The position numbers were made by a program, and so were the translations under genes. A stretch of 64,000 bases of DNA from the NCBI GenBank assembly GCA_963750965.1, contig CAVVSK010000024.1, positions 52,464 to 116,463 of the forward strand, given 5' to 3'. Positions within the stretch are counted from its first letter, which is position 1, and every line of letters starts with the position of its first letter. Origin of the DNA: CANKHA01 sp963750965. Its GTDB lineage: Bacteria; Pseudomonadota; Alphaproteobacteria; Rhizobiales; Xanthobacteraceae. The notes below the pieces were generated by a model, which searched no databases, was not told the origin of the DNA, and saw only the letters and a list, made by a program, of their open reading frames with translations. Below, in pieces: positions 57,271 through 64,000 of the stretch.

Positions 57271-57970
57271 GGTCATTTAACAGATCCGGACGACTACAAA
57301 GCATTTGAACAATATGTTGCTGCGATTACCAGGCTAAGTCCGCAGTGGAGTGGGAAATAAATCCTGCGACTGGCGAGTCTATTGTGACGGCCACGACGGG
57401 CGACCTGAATTGAATAGGGCTCTTGTCCATTTCTGCACGAGCGCTAGCAGTCTCGGCAGACGAATGAGGTCTATGGGAACACTTACGCAATTGTTCTCGC
57501 TCCGTAAACGAACGTCCCATGACCAATCCGACACGGCTCTTAACGATCCTACCAATAGCATCATGCGTTCGACAAAGACCTACTTCCTACCTGGACATGA
57601 GCTCAGAGCCCGTTGTCACGTGCCTTCAAACGATGCCGCACGGGGTTGCAACCGACAATGCAGTGTTCGAACGGCTCGGCCGTGATGAGACATGACGCTT
57701 GGCGCCAACTCCGGCAGCACTTTTTACGTCGAAGGAATGCGGTGGCGAATTTTCAAACTCACGCTACTCAAATCACCATTTCGGGTAGCGAAGACCCGAG
57801 GTGCCCCCCGATTAATCGGGTTCGGGTTGAGAAAGCCGCTCAGCAAATCGTGTCCTGCGCGCGTACGACGTCGCAAGCAATTAATGTTATCAGAACCGCG
57901 TAAAGCCAACGAAACATCTCAGATTTCGGCAGATCGAATGCCATACGTTCAGGATCCGTGAGAAGCTATT
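57271..57970. other. gene-poor stretch between phage module and RiPP cluster
   Basis: 700 bp. The frames present are short and without family resemblance, in both strands. No integrase, repeat or RNA seen. This is probably the right edge of the phage remnant. Confidence 0.4.
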
Positions 57971-59032
57971 CTATAACTGCTCTTTGGAAAGCCAAATGCG
58001 GACAGTGCCACGGTCGTGAGAACCGCACACCCTGATCTGACCTCCTGGCGTCGTATCAATCGCGCCTGCGAAGGGATAAAAGAGAATCCCTGAGTGACTC
58101 CGTGGGCTCTAGCGGAGGTGCGTTTTCGTATCGCGCATCGTCGTCCAATTCGAGACTTATCCATTGCGCGACACCATTTACGCTGCCGCCTTGCGATGAA
58201 AGCAAGATCTGCGATTTCGTCTGCGGAAATGGGCCTCCGGTTTCGAAATCAAAAGCAAAGATATCGGCCGCATCCGACCGCAATGGCAACGTCTCAGTGC
58301 GGTCGATCCTGTAGTATGGAGGTTCCAAGTACTTGAACGGTGACAGGTCAAAGCCCTCAATATTTTCCATATGCAGATTGGATTGATGATATTCGGCCAA
58401 AGCGATTCGTATGCTGCCCCGTGCCGGAATTATGCGAGTGTCGGAGTGAGCAAAGTGGCGAACGGCATGCTCGACCATTTCTAGGACTTTGCGCCGATCA
58501 AATTGCGAGTCAGATTGTCCCAAACAATGACGTCGGCTGCTCCAGCCAAATCCGAACCTAGCTCTAAATCAGATGAGTGTTTTGCAACCACTCGGATAAC
58601 GTTGGTAAGGTCATTACGCGCGATCACTTGCGAAACGGCCGCGGCAACCGCTGGATTGCTTTCGCAGGTAATCACCTCTGCGGCTCCTGCACGCGCTGCC
58701 ATCATCGCAAAAAGCCCCGTTCCTGAGCCAATGTCCAACACCCGGCTTCCGGGCTTGATTGCGCGGCGAAATGCTGCTTCGTATTTCTTATGGCGCACAT
58801 TGTCCCGTAACATTGAGAAGTACCAGGTCGGCACGCCGTGACTAAATACTTCTGCTGCGAGAGCGCGGATTTCGGCATCTTCAGGCGACAAAGCGACTGC
58901 CTGCGCGCAGAGCTGGCGTGCTCGATCCACTTGCCCCTTCGCAAGTAACAAAACCGCCAAGCTAACCAAGGGAAGCGGTTTTTCTGCCACATGCCTGAGC
59001 ACCGTGTCCAAGTCTCCCGCACTCTCCGTCAC
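57971..59032 (-). pseudogene. PRMT-like class I methyltransferase of the RiPP cluster, two frame interruptions
   Basis: Reconstructed 353 aa. A TPR-like N-terminus (VDRARQLCAQAVALSPEDAEI) precedes the SAM domain: GVPTWYFSMLRDNVRHKKYE, RVLDIGSGTGLFAMMAARAG, VITCESNPAVAAA and ADVIVWDNLTRNLIGA. The second frame gives VLEMVEHAVRHFAHSDTRI, FDLSPFKYLEPPYY and GGSVNGVAQWISLEL; the third YPFAGAIDTTPGGQIRVCGS and VRIWLSKEQL. A missing T at 58488-58490 and an extra A at 58078-58081 reconcile them. The fold is that of protein arginine methyltransferase-like proteins. It follows B2 by 69 bp, so it may modify the peptide, which is inference. Confidence 0.7.
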
Positions 59033-59101
59033 GAGCTAACGCTCCTAGATGTGTTGATTAACGAAGATAGCGACCGTAGCGTCTATAGAAAGCACTTCTC
59101 A

Positions 59102-59585
59102 TCAGCCGGCGCGTCGATAATGACTGTCTGATACAGCGGACTTATTCTGCGGCGGAAAACTCGCAAGGACCGCATAACGAGATGCGATTTCACAGCCCAC
59201 GACATCGGTATCGCCATCCCGGACCCACACATGGGCCTGAACCCCTTCTGACCGTCTTGCAACGCGCCATAATAGAGCACCGACGCCACCCCTCGTCGCC
59301 GCAACATAAGCTGTGCTGCAAGCCCCTTTTGAAAACATAATGCACGCCATGGCACCCGCGCCGCCGTTGCCACCACGGCCCAGCGAATTCGCTTTATATT
59401 TGGTAATCGCACTTGGTCCGATAGTTCCAGTACGCGAACTGGCCAGCCAGCCAAGGCCCCACTTTTCGAAGCGGCAGCGCGGCTATCGCTATGCTGGCAA
59501 CCGTTAGAAAAAAAAACGCCTCTAACAGCAGGGCTCGATCCTGCCATGAAAGCCGCCAATATTTTTTTACAGACTTGAACAACAC
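59102..59585 (-). pseudogene. lasso-peptide B2-type cysteine protease (transglutaminase-like), two frame interruptions
   Basis: Reconstructed 161 aa, normal for B2. GTG start at 59585 with GGGGAG 6 nt upstream. First frame: YWRLSWQDRALLLEAFFFL, IAALPLRKVGPWLAGQ; second: VRLPNIKRIRWAVVATAARV then PWRALCFQKGLAAQLMLRRRG with the catalytic Cys; third: GVQAHVWVRDGDTDVVG with the His and Asp of the triad. A missing A at 59437-59438 and a missing C at 59242-59245 reconcile the frames. B2 cleaves the leader peptide after B1 presents it. It lies 47 bp after the cyclase stop. Confidence 0.82.
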
Positions 59586-59631
59586 CCAATGCTCCCCGTC
59601 GAAGGGCGCCTCAACATGACTACCTAAACCA

Positions 59632-61570
59632 TCAATTGGATCCAGCGGTCCGTCGCAGGAAGTGCCCAACCGAGATAGCCCGCAATAATGCGTAACGATA
59701 CGGCATGAAGACCTCCTGTCGGTGCCAACCGCCCGAGGGCCACTTTTCCGCCAACTGTTTGAGCCGCGGTAAATCGAGGGCAACGTTTGCAGCCGGACAG
59801 GATTGAAGACGATCAAGCTCTTCCATGACGCCGTCTCGCGCAGCCGTGAGATCTTCGTGCCAGTCCGCCGATTGAAGCCCGCGCCGTGATTTTTCCAGGA
59901 CCCGCTTCGGCAAGCGGTCGGCAAGCGCTCGCCGCGCTAATGCTCGCGGAATGCCATCGTGAAGGAACTGTTCGGTCGGTGTGGAGAGGCAAAATTCCAA
60001 CAATCGCACATCGGCGGTGGGGTCTCGATGGTCAATTTGCCAGCCGCCCAAACCCGCCTTCCGGTAATTGCCAGGGTCTACTCGTTGAAGTGCCCAAACC
60101 CGCATGGCAAAACCATCTTTCCAGGGCCGATAAACTAGATCGAGGCCGTGCTTTTTTGCTCGGCTGGGCAGATCCAGTTCAGCGAGCCGGCGTGGCGATA
60201 TCGCGGCATAGTCTCCGATTTCGTAAGCATATCCATTCGCGATCTTATTGATAGCGACCCATAGCGGTGATGGACACCACGGACCCAAGGTTTTCGCAAA
60301 AATCCCGCGCCACCGCATTGGCCCCCGCGCAACAAGAGCTCTAGCTTCTCGCCAAAGTTGAAGCCATCGCCCGTTTCGGAAGTCGCTCGGCCAGCAGCTC
60401 GTGCCCATTATAGCTCAGCCCAAGGTTGCCGAGACCACCTCCCAAAGTAATTCTCAGATTGCGCGCCTGGATGGCGTTGCCAAAGCTGTTCGCCCAGCTG
60501 CTATCGCAAAGGCCGAGTTTAGGCCGATCCAAAAGAAAAAAGTTGCGATCGAGATCAGCAAGCGGTGAACGACTTTCGTTATGTATTAGTACATGCTCGA
60601 TGTTTGGATAGAGAGCTGCAGTTGCGGCTGCGTACGGGCCCTCATCAGCAATACGGTTCAGAGGAGTAAGACCGTCATAGCCCTTTCGCGGCACGCCGGT
60701 AAAAGCGATGACTTTCTTGCCAGATGGCGCCAAGAGGCGGGCCGCGGTAGCTACGACGGCTCCGCTGTCAAAGCCACCGCTTAGATAAGCGCCGACGCTG
60801 TCGCCCATGCCACGAAGCCTGCACTGCACTGCCTGATCCAACAGCTCTCGTAACGCATCCGCATAATCGTCGGGCTTAGGGAGTGAAATGCGACGTTTGT
60901 TCGGTTGCCAATGTCGGCTTGTCGCAAACCCATCGGGGGTTACCGAAGCCGCGTGTGCGGGTTCGATCCGATGGATGCCGAGAAAAAAGCTTTTTGTCCC
61001 AGCTTCCGGCATCAATGCCAAAAATTCGGCGATCCGCTCTTCATCCGCCGCATAGGGCACGTCGGGGAGCGCATGTAGGCCTTTCGGCATGCTCGCGAAG
61101 GCGAAGAAGTTATGACCCCGATGATAATGCAAAGGCTGTTGCCCAAGGGGATCGCGCGCTAGGAACATTCGCCGATGCTTGTCATCCCAGAGCGCGAAAG
61201 CATAGTCGCCGACCAAATGTTCGACGCAGGCCTCTTCCCAACGTTCGATCGCCGCAAGAAGGATTGCCGCATCGCAAAGCATCTGGGCTCGCGACGACGG
61301 AATCCGCAAAATCTCTGCCAATTCGTAACGATTGTCCAAGCGCACATCGGCAACAAGAACATAACGTCCCTCACCGCCCATGAGCGGCTGGCGATCGAAG
61401 ACGTCCTCAGGAAGCGTTCGCATCAATCGACGGCCGAGCGCCACGCTGCCATTCGACCATTGAGCGACATGATGGCGGCCGTAGAGCTCTTGGGCCGCTA
61501 GCATCCGCGTACAACCTGCGGCGGCATCGGGTCGGCCATCGAAACGCCATAGGCCGGCAATCGCTGTCAT
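59632..61570 (-). pseudogene. asparagine-synthetase-like macrolactam synthetase (lasso cyclase C), one frame interruption
   Basis: Reconstructed 645 aa. N-terminal glutaminase-like fold without Cys2 (MTAIAGLWRFDGRP), as in lasso cyclases; LVGDYAFALWDDKHRRMFLARDPLG; then the ATP site AYLSGGFDSGAVVATAARLL (SGGxDS). The C-terminal third is in a second frame (RNGRWLQLWREARALVARGP, LDLVYRPWKDGFAMRVWALQ, WQIDHRDPTADVRLLEFCLS, RRALADRLPKRVLEKSRRGLQ). Removing one G at 60378-60379 joins AERL to RNGRW. It adenylates the core Asp/Glu and closes the ring onto the new N-terminus. Its ATG overlaps the B1 stop (ATGA). Confidence 0.88.
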
Positions 61571-61869
61571 TTTTCTTCTGGGGTTGTGACCAAACCTTCG
61601 CTGCGGAGCTCTTCCAGCAGATCCAGGACCTGGCGTTCACATGTCGCTGCATCGACATCGTACTCGGCCATCAATCTCGAGCAGATGTCAGCGATCGTGA
61701 CCGGATCTTCTATGATCTTCCAGATGCGCGAACCTATCGGATTCAGTCCGTAGCAAGTCCCACGATCGATATTGAGGGCTACAACCTCGTGATCGACTTC
61801 GGCGTGGATGAAGCCGTCGCTACGTTTGACTTTGCTTTGAGAAGAGAGGTGACGTCGCACATTAGGCAA
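61567..61869 (-). CDS. PqqD-like leader-recognition protein (lasso B1, RRE)
   Basis: 100 aa. HAEVDHEVVALNIDRGTCYGLNPIG, SRIWKIIEDPVTIADICSRL and YDVDAATCERQVLDLLEEL are PqqD/RRE signatures: a three-strand, three-helix winged fold that binds the leader peptide. Start TTG 61869 or GTG 61860; the N-terminus is not conserved. It sits between precursor 2 (63 bp gap) and the cyclase, and is coupled to the latter. Confidence 0.88.
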   Translation of the reverse strand: MPNVRRHLSSQSKVKRSDGFIHAEVDHEVVALNIDRGTCYGLNPIGSRIWKIIEDPVTIADICSRLMAEYDVDAATCERQVLDLLEELRSEGLVTTPEEK

Positions 61870-61931
61870 AGATTGTGCCCCGTTCCCCGTTGTACTGGAT
61901 AGCCTTGGATATATGTCTCAATGTTCCAGCG

Positions 61932-62078
61932 TCATAAATTATTCTGGGAGCATTGGCCGGGACCGCCATCTCTACATGAATCAGGCGCAGTTTTACTTTT
62001 GGGCGCAGCAAGCTGACGGACCGCGGGTCGCTCCCACCGCTCAAGACCGAGCGGGGCGCCTTGCTGCAATCTGGTCAC
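61932..62078 (-). CDS. RiPP (lasso-type) precursor peptide 2
   Basis: 48 aa from GTG 62078 (AGG 7 nt upstream). The leader holds ERWERPAVRQLAAPK, matching WERPALRRLAAN of precursor 1. The core region is CRDGGPGQC followed by SQNNL. Relative to the leader Trp, Cys is at +20, Asp at +22 and the second Cys at +28, exactly as in precursor 1. If the core begins at Ala31, a 7-residue ring to Asp37 would result. It is too small for routine gene finders, and an overlapping longer frame is a shadow. Confidence 0.7.
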   Translation of the reverse strand: MTRLQQGAPLGLERWERPAVRQLAAPKSKTAPDSCRDGGPGQCSQNNL

Positions 62079-62099
62079 CAGCAAGCCTGTACGTCCCAA

Positions 62100-62136
62100 T
62101 AAATGACCATATCATGGTGCATGAGACAAGGGATTT
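62100..62136 (-). promoter_or_regulatory. upstream element of precursor 2 (copy 2)
   Basis: AAATCCCTTGT, 14 bp, TATGGTCATTTA, ending 21 bp before the GTG of precursor 2. Same blocks and spacing as copy 1; a promoter (TTGT and ATTTA-like boxes about 17 bp apart) is the simplest reading. Confidence 0.5.
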
Positions 62137-62196
62137 CGGCCCTTCCCGCACTATCCCGCCCTAATGGTAAAGGGTGCCGCTATAAACTTCGAAGGG

Positions 62197-62376
62197 TCAA
62201 GAGTGGTTTTCTGGAGGGCCGCAGCCTCCCCCTCCGCCATCGTTACACGGCAAACCTCCCCCTTCAGCCTGATTAGCGGCCAGCCGCCGCAGCGCCGGTC
62301 GCTCCCAACGCTGACGACCACATTCGGGCGAAGCCACGTCGCCCTGTACCTCGGGCGTAGAGACGATTTGCGCCAT
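62197..62376 (-). CDS. RiPP (lasso-type) precursor peptide 1
   Basis: 59 aa from ATG 62376, with a good ribosome-binding site (GGAG, 7-nt spacing). Leader: MAQIVSTPEV, then QRWERPALRRLAANQAE. Core: GGGLPCNDGGGGGC followed by GPPENHS, ending in Ser. If the core starts at Gly40, Asp46 gives a 7-residue ring (8 if Gly39). Two Cys, 8 apart, could form a disulfide. The C-terminal Ser is the type of residue phosphorylated in the lasso peptide paeninodin, and an HprK-like kinase gene is adjacent. First gene of the minus-strand RiPP operon. Confidence 0.78.
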   Translation of the reverse strand: MAQIVSTPEVQGDVASPECGRQRWERPALRRLAANQAEGGGLPCNDGGGGGCGPPENHS

Positions 62377-62412
62377 TGGTTTACTCCGAAGCTTAACTTC
62401 CTTAACAGACGG

Positions 62413-62449
62413 TAAATTGCCATACCATCATTCAACATACAAGGGATTT
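62413..62449 (-). promoter_or_regulatory. upstream element of precursor 1 (copy 1)
   Basis: AAATCCCTTGT, 14 bp, TATGGCAATTTA, ending 36 bp before the ATG of precursor 1. It repeats the element before precursor 2 with only two mismatches in the second block. Confidence 0.5.
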
Positions 62450-62676
62450 GGACCCACGTAAGCAGGGTTTCTGCCGTAATGATGAATACTCATGGCCCAA
62501 ATCTTACCGCCATTTTCTTCTTATTTCACAAGTGATTAGGTGCTAAAGGAGAATGCGCCGAAACTGGATGCCTTTTGGGCTCTTGACGCTCCTGGAACGC
62601 ATATTCGGCTGTCGGCGAATACCCGAGGCGTTGGACCTTATAGAACACTGAACCAGCGGAACATCTGCACTTGCGT

Positions 62677-63636
62677 ATGTCTCACACATACTGGCTCGGA
62701 GGACTACGCGTCTGCTCGGAGCTGCCGCTACCTGGCCTCATAGCAAATAGCAGCGTGGCCAGGTCCGAAGACGTCGTCATCCGCTGTTCCCGCGTTCCGG
62801 AATCGCTTCCATCTGTTACCGCTGAATTTCCAGAGGGCCAATGCAACGAAAACGAGTTGCTCCTAAACATCCCGGACGCAGGGCGCTATCTGATACGTCA
62901 TGGCGCTGAAATCCTGGTCGATCCGGCTCCTCTGGCTAGTCCCGGAAACGTTGCCGCCTATTTGCTCGGAACGGCCTTCGGCGTACTGTGCCATCAGCGC
63001 GGAATTCCGCCTCTTCATGCCTCAGCCATCGAGGTGGAGGATGGCTGTGTCGCCTTTACGGGAGGTTCCGGCGCAGGAAAATCGACCCTGGCAGCTGCCC
63101 TGGCCGCTCGCGGGCATCAAGTCATATCCGATGACGTTTGCGTTCTGCATGCTGATGATCGCGGCCATCTGCTGATCTGGCCCGGGCTTGTTCGACTCCG
63201 GCTTTGGGAAGATGCCATGCAAGCGCTCGCTTGCGAAGGCGGCGTGGAACAAGAGTTCCGAGGATACAACAAATATCTGATTTCGATCGATCCGCCCGAG
63301 CCCCGGCAAGTCCCGCCGCTTGCGTCGCGTCTATCAACTGGATTTAACGTCCCCCGGCAGTTGCGCCAGCGTGACGCGGTTGCAAGGTGCTGCTGCAGTC
63401 GAGATCTTGATGCAAAATATTTACCGTTCGATCTAGCCGAGCACATGGGAAGGAAAAGTACTCTATTTACCGTCTGCGCGGCGGTGGCGCGCGATGTCCC
63501 GGTATTCAGATTCAGCCGGCCGTTGGGATTCAACATGCTGCCTGAAGGGCTCGACGTGCTGGAAGAGCATCTGCGGGACGATGACTCGGGAATAGGCCAA
63601 GCGGAAAGGTCAGTAGCCCAGCGCAAGTTGGTTTGA
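62677..63636 (+). CDS. HprK-like serine kinase of the RiPP cluster (compensated double frameshift)
   Basis: 319 aa from ATG 62677. RYLIRHGAEILVDP, AAYLLGTAFGVLCHQRGIPPLHASAIEVE, then Walker A TGGSGAGKSTLAAALAARGH and VISDDVCVL; the C-terminus has VARDVPVFRFSRPLGFNML. These fit HprK-related kinases found in lasso-peptide clusters, which phosphorylate the precursor. Between 63320 and 63430 the frame is probably wrong: an extra T at 63320-63321 and a missing G at 63430 cancel, and the alternative frame gives a better sequence (PLRRVYQLDLTSPG, LQGAAAVEILMQNIYRS). Divergent from the precursors. Confidence 0.82.
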   Translation: MSHTYWLGGLRVCSELPLPGLIANSSVARSEDVVIRCSRVPESLPSVTAEFPEGQCNENELLLNIPDAGRYLIRHGAEILVDPAPLASPGNVAAYLLGTAFGVLCHQRGIPPLHASAIEVEDGCVAFTGGSGAGKSTLAAALAARGHQVISDDVCVLHADDRGHLLIWPGLVRLRLWEDAMQALACEGGVEQEFRGYNKYLISIDPPEPRQVPPLASRLSTGFNVPRQLRQRDAVARCCCSRDLDAKYLPFDLAEHMGRKSTLFTVCAAVARDVPVFRFSRPLGFNMLPEGLDVLEEHLRDDDSGIGQAERSVAQRKLV

Positions 63637-63652
63637 CATCGGACGATAAGGC

Positions 63653-64000
63653 ATGGCTGCGCGACTGTCCCCCGAGTTCTTGCTGCTGGCGGCCTGCTCG
63701 GTTTGGCCGCCAACGACTCGGCGTACAACCGCTATTCGTCAGGCAGCGGCAGAACCGCTTGATTGGGATCGTTTTCTCAAGATCGCCATCCGCCATGGTG
63801 TTGTCGGCCTGGTGCATGAGGGCCTCACAGCCGCGGAGATTGCGATTCCCTCATCGATTGCCCAGGAGATCAAGACCCTCGCGGGCCAGCTGAGCCTGCA
63901 AAGCCTTGCACTGACCGCCGAAGCGGTGAGACTTCAGAACGCATTTGGCGCAAGCAATTTGCCGATGTTAACGCTCAAAGGTCCCTCCCTTGCAATGCTT
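63653..64000 (+). CDS. nucleotidyltransferase family protein of the RiPP cluster, 3' end outside window
   Basis: 116 residues visible. EPLDWDRFLKIAIRHGVVGLVHEGL and LTAEAVRLQNAFGASNLPMLTLKGPSLAML match the N-terminal part of NTP_transf_5-type proteins, often encoded next to lasso kinases; the catalytic GSxxxxD would follow beyond the window. It starts 16 bp after the kinase stop and is co-transcribed. Its role in peptide maturation is unknown. Confidence 0.8.
   Translation, partial: MAARLSPEFLLLAACSVWPPTTRRTTAIRQAAAEPLDWDRFLKIAIRHGVVGLVHEGLTAAEIAIPSSIAQEIKTLAGQLSLQSLALTAEAVRLQNAFGASNLPMLTLKGPSLAML

Noticed and set aside
57350..57685. 111-aa plus-strand frame in the gene-poor stretch
   Set aside because: No domain resemblance and equal-length competitors on the other strand.
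61862..62044. 60-aa minus-strand frame just before B1, ending RGTIFA, as precursor candidate
   Set aside because: Wrong frame: it overlaps precursor 2, whose frame carries the leader motif shared with precursor 1. It lacks an acceptor Asp/Glu at a ring position and a good start.
1..64000. CRISPR array or IS element
   Set aside because: No regularly spaced repeats, transposase frames or paired terminal inverted repeats were noticed on reading both strands.

Overview
The window looks like part of an alphaproteobacterial chromosome, most likely Hyphomicrobiales (Bradyrhizobium/Xanthobacteraceae-like). The reasons are Bug-type (TTT) solute receptors, MmgE/PrpD and TcuA-like catabolic genes, a BcsA/HlyD pair, a large exopolysaccharide locus and many GTG/TTG starts. 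This assignment is inference from gene content; no rRNA or complete tRNA gene was found.

Layout. (1) 1-6.15 kb, uptake and catabolism: the end of an ABC sugar-type binding protein, a TcuA-like flavoprotein, an MmgE/PrpD protein, an SDR, a decayed second MmgE/PrpD fragment and a tripartite-tricarboxylate-transporter receptor, closed by a clear terminator. (2) 6.3-15.9 kb: a large secreted subtilase with a P-domain, then a minus-strand operon of HlyD-like adaptor, PilZ-containing GT2 synthase, a hidden frameshifted small gene and a DUF5818-like protein; then an outer-membrane protein and a nitrilase. (3) 16.5-54.5 kb, a long exopolysaccharide/surface-polysaccharide locus: at least eight glycosyltransferases, CDP-glucose pathway genes rfbF and rfbG, three C-methyltransferase-like genes plus a reductase/epimerase (suggesting a branched 6-deoxy sugar), FkbM and other methyltransferases, a PIG-L deacetylase, Wzx flippase, Wzy/ligase, ExoY-like priming transferase, Wza-like export protein, Wzz-like protein without kinase, a secreted glycoside hydrolase-DUF4214 protein, a LuxR-type regulator, and gmd-fcl for GDP-fucose. 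(4) 54.9-57.3 kb, a phage-type recombination module: XRE repressor with two palindromic operators, YqaJ nuclease, ERF annealing protein, HNH nuclease. A tRNA 3'-end fragment lies to its left at 51.83 kb. (5) 58-64 kb, a lasso-peptide-type RiPP cluster. On the minus strand are two small precursors, a PqqD-like B1, an asparagine-synthetase-like cyclase, a B2 protease and a PRMT-like methyltransferase. Divergently lie an HprK-like kinase and a nucleotidyltransferase that is cut by the window end.

The most interesting content is the RiPP cluster. Both precursors (59 and 48 aa) share a leader motif WERPA[LV]R[RQ]LAA and a core motif C-x-D-G-G-x-G-x-C at identical spacing, and each is preceded by a copy of the same upstream DNA element.

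A second window-wide pattern affects how it should be read. I reconstructed 17 single-base frame interruptions in ten otherwise well conserved genes, plus one compensated pair within the kinase (included in the 17), and nearly all can be repaired by lengthening or shortening a run of identical bases by one. That is more like homopolymer sequencing error than gene decay, so I describe these genes as reconstructed products but type them as pseudogene because the given sequence does not encode them in one frame.
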